Assembly: GCA_031259745.1 (NCBI GenBank)
Contig: JAIRLB010000024.1
Coordinates: forward strand, 1 to 21,821
DNA length: 21,821 nt
Direction: 5' to 3'
DNA from: Rickettsiales bacterium
Lineage (GTDB): Bacteria; Pseudomonadota; Alphaproteobacteria; Rs-D84
The notes under the pieces were generated by a model, which did not search any database, was not told the origin of the DNA, and saw nothing but the letters and a program-made list of their open reading frames with translations. Positions 15,191 through 21,821 of this stretch are shown here, in pieces. Positions within the stretch are counted from its first letter, which is position 1, and each line of letters opens with the position of its first letter. Both the position numbers and the translations under genes were made by a program.

Positions 15191-15607
15191 TTATTTAACT
15201 GTCGTTGTCGCGTTGCGATTCTGAGCCCAAACTTTTTCGCCTGTGCCCCTGACCGCCGGACGTTCCTTGCCATAAGAGATTGTGGAAACACGCACAGATT
15301 CGACACCGTCCTTAACCAACACAGACTTTGCGGCATTCGCGCGGCGCGCGCCTAACGCTAAGTTGTATTCTGTCGAACCGCGTTCGTCGCAGTTGCCAGC
15401 TATCTGGATTTTCGTATCCTTATGATTTTTCATATATAAAGATTGCCCCAGCAAGTTTTCGCGAGCTTCTGCAGAAATTTCAGCAGAATCAAATGCAAAG
15501 AAAACTTTCTGACCATTCACATCGGCCGGCTCTACGATAGTTGAACCGCCGCATGCAGCCAGCAACCCAGCGATACCGGCCAACATGGCCAAGTTTTTTA
15601 TTTTCAT
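15191..15607 (-). CDS. pal: peptidoglycan-associated lipoprotein Pal
   Basis: Outer-membrane lipoprotein of the Tol-Pal system that tethers the envelope to peptidoglycan during division. 138 residues: a lipoprotein signal with lipobox LAAC (lipidated Cys19), then an OmpA-like domain with VFFAFDSAEIS, IAGNCDERGSTEYNLALGARRA and ISYGKERP, containing the Asp/Arg positions that bind diaminopimelate. It is shorter than typical Pal because the linker is reduced. SD AGGGAG precedes the ATG. No tolB or tolQRA is next to it, unlike the common arrangement. It is divergent from the UDG-like gene. Confidence 0.93.
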   Translation of the reverse strand: MKIKNLAMLAGIAGLLAACGGSTIVEPADVNGQKVFFAFDSAEISAEARENLLGQSLYMKNHKDTKIQIAGNCDERGSTEYNLALGARRANAAKSVLVKDGVESVRVSTISYGKERPAVRGTGEKVWAQNRNATTTVK

Positions 15608-15683
15608 GAAAATACTCCCTTGTATTTTTGTTGTTCGTTTATTAGTCTATATCAAAATATTCGCAAAATCAAGGAAAAAGGCA

Positions 15684-16475
15684 ATGAGATTAAATTCTTT
15701 ACGCGATTTGGAGCTTGCTGGCATAAGATGGGAACTGTGTGAAAATCAGTCGAAAAAGGTATCATCGCGAAAATCAAACCCCGTTCGTGCCGAAGTTGCC
15801 CCAAAGCGGACATCAGTATCATCGGCCGCGTTCGGATTTGCGCCTGATGCGGCCGTGATACCGCCGGCTGCGCCGATCGCGCTATCTTCAGCACAAAGCT
15901 GCGCGGAAGGCGCATCAAACTTATCCGCGCTATGTGGGGCAATTGCCGGGTTTAATCATCCTTTGAAGCAATTTGTAAAGAATGCCGTCATGCCGCACTT
16001 TGCCGAAAACCGAGGAGCTGGGCTGTTGATCATCACAGACGCCCCTTCGGCTGATGATGACGGCAATGCAAAAATATTGACGGGCACAGCAGGCGAACTG
16101 ATGAATAAAATGCTTGGGGCAATCGGACTGTCTCGCGACACGGTATCGATCGCGCCGCTCGTATTCTGGCGAACACCGGGCGGCCGTATTCCTGCACGCG
16201 AAGAATTGGATTTGGCGAAACCGTTTGTCGACCGAGCTATTGTACTTTTGAAACCAAAAGCCATTTTAACCTTGGGAATTTTGACAGCGGCCGAGATTGC
16301 AAAAGCAAAACTGCCAAAAGATCACGGCGGTCAGTTTGAATCCGAAAACGGAATCCCAGTTTTTCCGATTTATCATCCCAATTATCTTATGTTGAAACCG
16401 GACGCGAAAAAAGATGCATGGGTGGCGTTGCAGAAATTGCAAAAATTCTTGAAAAATTCCCCGGAACCATTATAA
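15684..16475 (+). CDS. uracil-DNA glycosylase superfamily protein (divergent, family 4-like)
   Basis: 263 residues from ATG 15684 (SD AAGGA at 15671-15675). The C-terminal 150 residues follow family 4 UDG: LLIITDAP, GTAGELMNKMLGAIGL, SIAPLVFWRTPGGRIPAREEL, CRPF-like AKPFVDRAIVLLKPKAILTLG, and YHPNYLMLKPDAKKDAW. The Fe-S cysteine pattern expected N-terminally is absent, the catalytic GEAPGxxED appears as TDAPSADDD, and the aromatic PFxG becomes ILTG. The N-terminal 100 residues are low-complexity Ala/Ser/Pro-rich. It may be an inactive or altered-specificity paralogue. An in-frame extension upstream to 15585 lacks support. The stop overlaps the infC promoter. Confidence 0.8.
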   Translation: MRLNSLRDLELAGIRWELCENQSKKVSSRKSNPVRAEVAPKRTSVSSAAFGFAPDAAVIPPAAPIALSSAQSCAEGASNLSALCGAIAGFNHPLKQFVKNAVMPHFAENRGAGLLIITDAPSADDDGNAKILTGTAGELMNKMLGAIGLSRDTVSIAPLVFWRTPGGRIPAREELDLAKPFVDRAIVLLKPKAILTLGILTAAEIAKAKLPKDHGGQFESENGIPVFPIYHPNYLMLKPDAKKDAWVALQKLQKFLKNSPEPL

Positions 16476-16476
16476 T
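16449..16476 (+). promoter_or_regulatory. infC promoter
   Basis: TTGAAA (16449-16454), 16 nt, TATAAT (16471-16476), about 28 nt before the infC start codon. The -10 box overlaps the stop codon of the upstream gene. Confidence 0.6.
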
Positions 16477-16504
16477 AACTCATAGACTATTAAAGGAGCC
16501 TACC

Positions 16505-17062
16505 ATTAAACCAACATTCAACCGTGACAATCGCCGCGACCCGGGGCCGCGCATGAATAGCAAAATTTCTGCCAAGAGCGTCCAAGTAATCGACGCAAAT
16601 GGCGCAAATTTGGACATAATGCCAACGCCGCAGGCTTTGCAGATGGCCGCAGATCAGAATATGGATTTGGTCGAGATTAATGCGACCAGTGTACCGCCCA
16701 TTGTAAAGATTATGGATTACGGCAAGTTCAAGTATGATCAGAAAAAAAAGGCATCCGAGGCCCGCAAAAATCAAAAAAACACAGAACTAAGAGAAATATG
16801 GGTAAAGCCGTTTATTGAAGAAAACGACTTCAATATCAAAATGAAAAAGGTATTTCAATTCTTGGAAGATGGCGACAAGATTAAAATTTCGGTAATGACC
16901 AAGGGCTCTAAGACGGTTCTGGCGCGCGGCAAAGACGCAATTCCTGAACTGTTCTCGAGGATTGTTGAGGCTATCGGCGATAAAGGGATATTGGAAAGCA
17001 AATCCAAACCTGACGAGCGGACCAAATCGATTATCGTGGCGCCGCAAAAGACTGCAAAGTAA
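16505..17062 (+). CDS. infC: translation initiation factor IF-3
   Basis: Binds the 30S subunit, monitors the initiator codon and prevents subunit joining. 185 residues. The N domain contains VQVIDANGANLDIMPTPQAL and the linker VKIMDYGKFKYDQKKK; the C domain has ELREIWVKPFIEENDF. The start is a rare ATT at 16505, placed 6 nt after a perfect AAAGGAG SD, giving an N-terminus (M)KPTFNRD. No ATG lies in a suitable place (the next, 16553, lacks an SD and would trim the N domain; the upstream frame runs into the UDG-like gene). An AUU start is the known self-regulatory device of infC in many bacteria. Confidence 0.96.
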   Translation: MKPTFNRDNRRDPGPRMNSKISAKSVQVIDANGANLDIMPTPQALQMAADQNMDLVEINATSVPPIVKIMDYGKFKYDQKKKASEARKNQKNTELREIWVKPFIEENDFNIKMKKVFQFLEDGDKIKISVMTKGSKTVLARGKDAIPELFSRIVEAIGDKGILESKSKPDERTKSIIVAPQKTAK

Positions 17063-17063
17063 T

Positions 17064-17092
17064 AAAAAAGCGACCGGTTGGTTGCGTTTTTT
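17064..17092. terminator. bidirectional terminator between infC and the convergent gene
   Basis: Stem GCGACC (17070-17075) / GGTTGC (17080-17085), loop GGTT, with an A6 run before and a T6 run after. It ends infC and, on the minus strand, also the Cys-rich gene that stops at 17102. Confidence 0.75.
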
Positions 17093-17101
17093 CAACTTTT
17101 T

Positions 17102-17767
17102 TTATTCGTCGGTTAACCCCCTACCGATGTTGCCTGCATTCTTGCTTTTTATCTTTATGCTTATGTACGTGCTGTCACCGCCATACATCGCACCGACCGT
17201 TTGCAAGTCGCACACGGGCATGCATTTTCCATTCCATATCACAACTTCGGTTCCGAATTTCTTTCCTGCTGTCGGACTTTTTGTGTCGTCGGGTTCATTT
17301 TCTCCGCACAAAATATTCCAGCAAATCCCATCGGACTTAGATGAGGTTTGGGACAGCCCGTTGCATGATATGCATTTTTTATAATCCACTGTTCCATCCG
17401 ATTTGCCCTCAAAATAGCTTCCTTCGGGACAACGTCTGGCCCAGCATTTTTTTTCTTCATTCATTACGATCACCGTAATCAAGCTATCGGCGCCATCAGA
17501 TGCATCCGGACACCAGCCGCCGTCTTCTTCCCCCCACCGGTCATTACACCACCACGTCCAATCGCAGCGGTTGCATTTCTTCTGTTTGCCTGGATTCGAT
17601 GACAATATCACGTGGCCCTTGCTGTGCGTTTCATCCACACCGCCGTCGCATCCGCATCCATGCGTCCTGCCCCAATAATCTGTCACGATATCATCGCCGC
17701 TGCATTTCGCAAACACGCTTATGGGTAACAGCGCGAGCGCGAAAATTAAAAACAATATTTTTTTCAT
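17102..17767 (-). CDS. secreted Cys-rich protein downstream of a structured leader
   Basis: 221 residues: a signal peptide (MKKILFLIFALALLPISVFA), then a Cys/Trp/Gly/Asp-rich mature part with pairs such as CNRCDWTWWC, CWARRCPEG, CISCNG, CWNILCGE and CMPVC, likely disulfide-bonded outside the cytosol. No family is recognised beyond its general likeness to the protein at 8138. SD AAGGAGG lies 7 nt before the ATG, one of the strongest in the window. It is preceded by a terminator and a folded RNA with its own promoter (17786-17998), so expression is probably attenuated. Function unknown; extracellular or surface location is inference. Confidence 0.8.
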   Translation of the reverse strand: MKKILFLIFALALLPISVFAKCSGDDIVTDYWGRTHGCGCDGGVDETHSKGHVILSSNPGKQKKCNRCDWTWWCNDRWGEEDGGWCPDASDGADSLITVIVMNEEKKCWARRCPEGSYFEGKSDGTVDYKKCISCNGLSQTSSKSDGICWNILCGENEPDDTKSPTAGKKFGTEVVIWNGKCMPVCDLQTVGAMYGGDSTYISIKIKSKNAGNIGRGLTDE

Positions 17768-17785
17768 TCAAGTTCCTCCTTGGTT

Positions 17786-17811
17786 AAAAAGCCGCCGAAA
17801 AATATGGCGGC
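17786..17811 (-). terminator. terminator in the leader of the Cys-rich gene
   Basis: On the minus strand GCCGCC, nine-base loop, GGCGGC, then T5. It sits between the structured RNA and the SD of the 17102-17767 gene, the classical position of a transcription attenuator. Confidence 0.75.
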
Positions 17812-17963
17812 AGGAGGTTCATAACTATTAGTTTTGGAAAATAGTGGCGTGCTTTCAATATATAGCGCACCCCTCCTGCCTTTGCAGGAGAAACTTATCG
17901 TCCTTTCGGACGCCAAAACTAAAAGGGTTATGAAGCCCTGGCACCGGAATATTTTCCGAAGCT
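17786..17963 (-). ncRNA. structured leader RNA or sRNA, riboswitch-like, family not recognised
   Basis: From a predicted start near 17963 the minus-strand RNA folds as: a small 5' hairpin (CGGAA/TTCCG); a long closing helix made of CCTG/CAGG (17940-17937 with 17814-17811), GTTATGAA/TTCATAAC (17927-17934 with 17818-17825) and a perfect 10 bp (17913-17922 with 17828-17837); and three hairpins in the junction: CGTCC/GGACG (17899-17912), CTCCTGC/GCAGGAG (17873-17890), and GGCGTGCT/AGCGCACC (about 17846-17871, one mismatch). A terminator follows. A 9-nt complement (17872-17880 with 17809-17817) would break both a junction hairpin and the terminator. It lacks landmarks of tmRNA, RNase P, SRP, SAM, TPP, FMN or cobalamin RNAs. 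Confidence 0.6.
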
Positions 17964-17969
17964 GTCGGA

Positions 17970-17998
17970 ATTATAGCATGCGCCGCGCAAAATTTGAA
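17970..17998 (-). promoter_or_regulatory. promoter of the leader RNA
   Basis: TTCAAA (17998-17993), 17 nt, TATAAT (17975-17970) on the minus strand. It points toward the structured RNA and the Cys-rich gene, back to back with the tRNA-Val(GAC) promoter. Confidence 0.6.
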
Positions 17999-18011
17999 AG
18001 AATTATTTTTA

Positions 18012-18039
18012 TTGCATCGAATGAAACTTTTGCTACAAT
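18012..18039 (+). promoter_or_regulatory. promoter of tRNA-Val(GAC)
   Basis: TTGCAT (18012-18017), 16 nt, TACAAT (18034-18039), 11 nt before the mature tRNA 5' end. Confidence 0.5.
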
Positions 18040-18050
18040 GTCGGTCGCGC

Positions 18051-18127
18051 GGGTGATTAGCTCAGCTGGTTAGAGCGTTACGTTGACATCGTAAAGGCCG
18101 TTGGTTCGAGTCCAATATCACCCACCA
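18051..18127 (+). tRNA. tRNA-Val(GAC)
   Basis: A 77-nt cloverleaf. Acceptor GGGTGAT pairs with ATCACCC; anticodon stem TTACG/CGTAA encloses TTGACAT, anticodon GAC (valine, GUC/GUU). The T arm GTTGG/CCAAT is identical in stem to the Val(CAC) gene, and CCA is encoded. The 220 nt to metG hold only small inverted repeats (TCCGG/CCGGA near 18168; ATGCGC/GCGCAT near 18261) and the metG -10 box. Confidence 0.96.
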
Positions 18128-18325
18128 CTAATTTTTATTGAGCGAAGCGAGGACTAAAATCGAGTGTCCGGTGCAAGGCCGGATAAGCAGAATTCAGAAG
18201 TTGCCCGCCATCTGATTCGACAAACATGATTTATGATGTAAGATTTTCACAATCCCATATGATGCGCGTTCGCGCATAATCCTTTGATATTCCTCTTTAC
18301 ACATTCTGATTTAAGATTTACACTT

Positions 18326-18331
18326 TATAAT
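18326..18331 (+). promoter_or_regulatory. candidate metG -10 box
   Basis: TATAAT ends 16 nt before the metG ATG. The -35 region is poor. The weak AAAGAG is the only SD-like sequence. Confidence 0.35.
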
Positions 18332-18347
18332 AACAAAGAGAATTAAC

Positions 18348-20342
18348 ATGACTAAAAAATATTTGATAACCAGCGCGCTGCCTTATGTAAACAACGATTT
18401 GTCTCTTGGAATATTAATCGGCTGCCTGTTGCCATCGGACGTTTATGCCCGCTTTTGTCGAATGGCTGGACGCGATGTTTTATTTATCTGCGGAGATGAC
18501 ATGCACGGAACGCCGTCAGAAGTCGGCGCAAAACAAGCCGGCATATCCGTTGAAGAATATACGGACAGATACCACCAGTCGCATTTGCAATCCGTCCGAG
18601 ATTTTAACTTGTCATTTGATATATACGGAACTACACACACAAAGCAAAGTGAAGCAATTATTCACGATGTTTTTTCCAAACTGGACAAGAATGGGTTTAT
18701 TGAAGAAAAGATCATGACCCAGCCGTTTTCACTCGACGATAACATGTTTTTATCCGACCGCCAGATAGAAGGAACCTGCCCGAAATGCGGATACGCGCAC
18801 GCTCGTGGCGATGAATGCCCGAAATGTCTGGCTCTGCTGGAACCGCGCGACCTGATAAATCCATATTCCGCGATTTCCGGCGGGAAAAACATAAAGTGGC
18901 GCGATACCAAACATTTGTTTTACATGGCCAGCAAAACAACGTCCTTATTGCGCAGCTGGATAGATTCGCGAATCGGGTGGCCAAAAACGGCAACATCAAT
19001 TGCCAATAAATGGATGGACGAAGGATTGCAAGACCGCGCAATTACGCGCGATTTAAGGTGGGGTATTTCCATTAACAAACCGGGGTATGAAAACAAGGTT
19101 TTTTATGTCTGGTTTGACGCTCCATGGGGATATGTTTCGATGTCCCAAATCGCGCGTCCGAATGACTGGTCCGATTGGTGGAAAGGCGGCGAAAACTGCC
19201 ATTACACTCAATTTATGGGCAAGGACAATGTCGCGTTTCATTCAATATTCTTTCCGGGTCAGGAACTGGCGACCGGTGATAACTGGAAAACCGTAGATGT
19301 TTTAAAGGCTATGAATTTTCTGAACTTTGAAGGTGCAAAGATTTCCAAAAGAACAAGCAACGGCATATTTATGCCGGATGCTGTAAAAGATGCGCCGGCC
19401 GATTGCTGGCGCTATGCGCTTATCGCATCCGCGCCGGAAACGGACGATACTGATTTTACAATCCGTCGGTTCGCCGACATCGTGAACAAAGACCTGAACG
19501 GAATGCTGGGCAACTTTGTCTCGCGCGTCTGCAAGCTGGCTGAGAAGAATTTCGGCAGCCGGGTCCCGTCTGCAAAACAAGGCGGATTCGGCATTGATTC
19601 CAGAATAAATGAAAAGCTGGAAGAGCTGACGGACGCGCTGGACGCTTGCGAGTTCCGCCCGGCAATCGCCGCATTGCGCGGTCTGTGGGCGATCGGCAAC
19701 GAATTTATGACCGAAACGGAGCCTTGGACGCTGGTCAAAAACGGCAATACGGACGTGGCCGGCGCGGTCTTGAACGAATGTTTCCAGCTGATTGACCTTT
19801 ATGCACGGGTCAGTGCGCCGTTCATTCCGGATGCGGCGGAAAATATTCAAAACATCTTTGCCGGAAGACATGATTTGTCGTGGCCGACTGAATACGAGCG
19901 CCGAATCGCGTATGGAGAGGAATTTTCAGTTCCGGAAAATTTGTTTGAGCGAATCGATGACGCGCGCGTTGCCGAATTAACTGACAAATACTCAAAAAAG
20001 CCGGTTGCTCCGCCAAAAATCGTGGTTGCAAAGATTTTGGAAGTAGCCGCGCACCCGACCAAGGAAGGCTTGTCAATACTAACGATTGACGCTGGCGAAA
20101 CGAAGCCGTTGCAAATCGTCTGCGGCGCGCCGAACGTCCGCGCCGGATTAATCGGTGTCTTGGCCAAGATTGGCGCTGTTCTGCCCGGTCAGAAAAAGCC
20201 GATAACACTGCGCGCCGTGCAGAATGTCGAATCGTTCGGCATGATGCTGTCCGCAGCGGAAATAGGCGAGGGCAGCGATTGCGACAATATTTTGGAGCTG
20301 CCGCAGGACTTCGCTATTGGAAAAGAATTCGAGATAAGATGA
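18348..20342 (+). CDS. metG: methionyl-tRNA synthetase with altered HIGH motif
   Basis: Charges tRNA-Met. 664 residues laid out as in the E. coli-type enzyme: Rossmann catalytic core (TSALPYVNN at 8-16, FICGDDMHGTPSE around 46-58), a zinc knuckle (Cys 144, 147, 157, 160), VFYVWFDAPWGYV (251-263), KMSKS as KISKR (331-335), an anticodon-binding helical domain, and a C-terminal EMAP/Trbp-type tRNA-binding OB domain (about 555-664, VVAKILEVAAHPTKEGLSIL...). The class I HIGH signature, normally HLGH or HLGN here, reads SLGI (19-22), so both nucleotide-contacting positions are replaced. The rest looks intact and well conserved. It may be a functional variant or a specialised second MetRS. The stop overlaps queH (ATGA). 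Confidence 0.92.
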   Translation: MTKKYLITSALPYVNNDLSLGILIGCLLPSDVYARFCRMAGRDVLFICGDDMHGTPSEVGAKQAGISVEEYTDRYHQSHLQSVRDFNLSFDIYGTTHTKQSEAIIHDVFSKLDKNGFIEEKIMTQPFSLDDNMFLSDRQIEGTCPKCGYAHARGDECPKCLALLEPRDLINPYSAISGGKNIKWRDTKHLFYMASKTTSLLRSWIDSRIGWPKTATSIANKWMDEGLQDRAITRDLRWGISINKPGYENKVFYVWFDAPWGYVSMSQIARPNDWSDWWKGGENCHYTQFMGKDNVAFHSIFFPGQELATGDNWKTVDVLKAMNFLNFEGAKISKRTSNGIFMPDAVKDAPADCWRYALIASAPETDDTDFTIRRFADIVNKDLNGMLGNFVSRVCKLAEKNFGSRVPSAKQGGFGIDSRINEKLEELTDALDACEFRPAIAALRGLWAIGNEFMTETEPWTLVKNGNTDVAGAVLNECFQLIDLYARVSAPFIPDAAENIQNIFAGRHDLSWPTEYERRIAYGEEFSVPENLFERIDDARVAELTDKYSKKPVAPPKIVVAKILEVAAHPTKEGLSILTIDAGETKPLQIVCGAPNVRAGLIGVLAKIGAVLPGQKKPITLRAVQNVESFGMMLSAAEIGEGSDCDNILELPQDFAIGKEFEIR

Positions 20343-20896
20343 CAGACAGCAAACCAGAAATCATAAAATTGGTCTTGGTTTCCTGCTGCGCCCCGTGCTC
20401 TTGCGGGGCAATCAGGCAATTGGCGGACGGCGGAATTCCCGGTGTGTGGGATTTCATCGTCTTGTTTTATAACCCGAATATTTATCCCGATGACGAGTAT
20501 CGAAAAAGATTGGCAGAACAAATCCGTTATTGCGAGACGCTCGGCGTTAAATACGCGGTCGGACTGTACGACCATAACACCTGGCTGTCGGAAATACGCG
20601 GTTTGGAATCCCGGCCCGAGCGCGGAGCGCGATGCTCTGCATGTTTTAAGCATCGATTCAGGTTTGCCCAGAAATTCGCATCGGAAAACGGATACAACGC
20701 GATTGCCTCCGTTCTGGGCGTATCAAGATATAAAAACCAAGCCCAGGTCGACGCCTGCGCGGCAGAAGTCCTGACCGAAGTAAAGTACATGCTCGTAACA
20801 TGGAATGATTCGTTAAAACGAGAAATATCGAAAAACACCAGCTTTTATCGCCAAAATTATTGCGGCTGCGAATTTTCAATGCGCCAAGTGCATTGA
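20339..20896 (+). CDS. queH: epoxyqueuosine reductase QueH
   Basis: Catalyses the last step of queuosine synthesis, reducing epoxyqueuosine in tRNA; the non-orthologous alternative to QueG (formerly DUF208). 185 residues from ATG 20339. The conserved metal/Fe-S cysteines are visible: SCCAPCSCG (15-23), RCSACFKHRF and YCGCEFS, together with FYNPNIYPDDEYRKRL. The ATG overlaps the metG TGA by four bases, so the two are translationally coupled. An in-frame upstream extension lies inside metG and is rejected. Confidence 0.94.
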   Translation: MTDSKPEIIKLVLVSCCAPCSCGAIRQLADGGIPGVWDFIVLFYNPNIYPDDEYRKRLAEQIRYCETLGVKYAVGLYDHNTWLSEIRGLESRPERGARCSACFKHRFRFAQKFASENGYNAIASVLGVSRYKNQAQVDACAAEVLTEVKYMLVTWNDSLKREISKNTSFYRQNYCGCEFSMRQVH

Positions 20897-20905
20897 ATTT
20901 ATAAT

Positions 20906-20933
20906 TTGCGATCCGCAATTTATGATTTATAAT
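20906..20933 (+). promoter_or_regulatory. candidate fabD promoter
   Basis: TTGCGA (20906-20911), 16 nt, TATAAT (20928-20933), 22 nt before the fabD ATG. Confidence 0.45.
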
Positions 20934-20955
20934 CGCAAAAACAAAAGAGGGAAAC

Positions 20956-21821
20956 ATGTCGTCAATATTTATTTTTCCTGGCCAGGGTTCCCAGGCCGTG
21001 GGAATGGGCAAGGGTTTATATGACAATCATGCGGCGGCGCGCGCTGTATTCGACGAGGTCGACGATGCCTTGAATCAAAAATTATCCGATATTATCTTCA
21101 ACGGCCCGATCGAGGAATTGACGCTAACCGCGAATGTACAGCCTGCGATTATGGCCGTATCAATCGCGATGCTGCGCGTTGCTGATCCTGAAATAACGCC
21201 TTTTGTGGCGGGACATTCCTTGGGCGAATACACGGCGTTATGCGCGGCCGACGCCCTGACTCTGGCAGACACTGCCAGACTGTTACGCCTGCGCGGAGAC
21301 GCTATGCAGCGCGCCGTGCCGGTGGGCCAGGGCGCGATGGCCGTGGTCTTGGGATTAGACATAGGAACATTGACGGCTATCTGCCGCCGGGCCGAAGAAC
21401 AGGCCGGTGGAAACATGGTATGCGACATTGCCAACGACAATGCTCCGGGCCAGGTCGTCATATCGGGTTCCAAGCCCGCCATCGAGGTCGCAATGGAATT
21501 GGCCAAAGAGGCGGACGCCAAGCGCGCGATGCTGCTGCCGCTGTCAGTACCGCCCCATTCGCGCCTGATGGCTCCGGTGTCCGAAGAAATGCTGGGCGCG
21601 CTGAACGAAATCCAGATGAACGCGCCGATCGTGCCGCTGATTTCCAATAAAACCTGCATGCCTATGACAGATATAGGCGAAATCAAAGAGGCGCTGGTTT
21701 ACCAAATTACTCACGGCGTACGCTGGCGTGAAACCATTTTCGGACTGCCTGCCTTGGGTGTTACAGAAACGATCGAGGTCGGTCCTGGCAATATTTTGAC
21801 AGGATTGACGCCGCGCATTGT
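20956..21821 (+). CDS. fabD: malonyl-CoA:ACP transacylase FabD (3' end beyond window)
   Basis: Transfers malonyl from CoA to ACP to start fatty-acid elongation in the cytosol. From ATG 20956 (SD AGAGGG) the frame is open to the window edge, 288 codons, nearly the whole of a typical 310-residue enzyme. Motifs: FPGQGSQAVGMG (7-18), catalytic Ser88 in AGHSLGEYTAL, the following Arg in RLRGDAMQ, active-site His in VPPHSRLMAP, and EVGPGNILTGL near the end. VPPHS replaces the more usual (V)SAPFHS/(V)SGPFHS form, a minor variation. Confidence 0.95.
   Translation, partial: MSSIFIFPGQGSQAVGMGKGLYDNHAAARAVFDEVDDALNQKLSDIIFNGPIEELTLTANVQPAIMAVSIAMLRVADPEITPFVAGHSLGEYTALCAADALTLADTARLLRLRGDAMQRAVPVGQGAMAVVLGLDIGTLTAICRRAEEQAGGNMVCDIANDNAPGQVVISGSKPAIEVAMELAKEADAKRAMLLPLSVPPHSRLMAPVSEEMLGALNEIQMNAPIVPLISNKTCMPMTDIGEIKEALVYQITHGVRWRETIFGLPALGVTETIEVGPGNILTGLTPRI

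Noticed and set aside
15585..15683. N-terminal extension of the UDG-like protein
   Set aside because: Overlaps the start of divergent pal and lacks an SD; AAGGA precedes ATG 15684.
16418..16504. Upstream extension of IF-3
   Set aside because: Lies inside the UDG-like coding sequence and the promoter; the SD-ATT at 16505 explains the real start.
17786..17963. 6S RNA, tmRNA, RNase P, SRP RNA or a known riboswitch
   Set aside because: The fold is a four-way junction rather than the single bulged rod of 6S, and the diagnostic conserved segments of the others are absent.
20279..20338. N-terminal extension of QueH
   Set aside because: It is the metG 3' end in another frame; the ATGA overlap at 20339 and the position of the CC motif fit the shorter protein.
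1..21821. CRISPR arrays, insertion sequences, prophage or integrase genes
   Set aside because: No regularly spaced repeats, transposase or recombinase motifs were found on either strand.

Overview
The window reads as a chromosomal segment of a Gram-negative alphaproteobacterium, probably an uncultured, host-associated lineage. This is an inference from content: a parB-parA-rsmG block, an alphaproteobacterial-style RecF, a Pal lipoprotein, queuosine gene queH, tRNAs with encoded CCA, and secreted Cys/Gly-rich proteins of a kind I associate with gut alphaproteobacterial genomes. Spacers are AT-rich. Several promoters carry TTCAA(A/T) or TTGAAA as -35 with TATAAT-like -10 boxes.

Layout. 1-2000: start of an unidentified minus-strand gene, tRNA-Val(CAC), a 438-nt stretch with only doubtful tiny ORFs, then recF and tRNA-Cys(GCA) on the minus strand. 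2070-7370: a tripartite efflux operon (TolC-type channel, MacA-type adaptor, MacB-type ATPase and separate permease). An unrecognised cytosolic protein sits between ATPase and permease, and an intrinsic terminator lies inside the operon. 7486-9083, minus strand: GNAT acetyltransferase and a Cys-rich exported protein whose 5' end is cut by a pair of 12-bp inverted repeats. 9083-11480, minus strand: parB, parA, rsmG. 11507-14001: a TPR membrane protein and gpsA. 14002-15144: an AT-rich non-coding region with DnaA-box-like sites and a parS-like palindrome, a candidate oriC. 15191-17062: pal (minus), a uracil-DNA-glycosylase-like gene and infC with an ATT start. 17102-17998, minus strand: a second Cys-rich secreted protein behind a structured leader and terminator. 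18051-21821: tRNA-Val(GAC), metG, queH, and fabD running off the edge.

The most striking observation is at 8909-8998. The Cys-rich gene is open through a complete signal peptide but has no usable start, and a stop codon sits just inside the inverted repeat. Flipping the 66-bp segment between the repeats would supply an ATG and a basic N-terminus exactly in frame. This looks like an intragenic invertible ON/OFF switch, shown here OFF. The second Cys-rich gene (17102-17767) appears to be controlled differently: a promoter, a four-way-junction RNA, an intrinsic terminator and then a strong SD, with a 9-nt alternative pairing that would break the terminator. It looks like a riboswitch of no family I recognise. 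Both exported Cys-rich proteins may thus be individually switched.

Other oddities: a MetRS whose HIGH motif reads SLGI, a UDG-fold protein lacking the usual Fe-S cysteines and catalytic motif, and candidate leaderless promoters in front of recF and rsmG.
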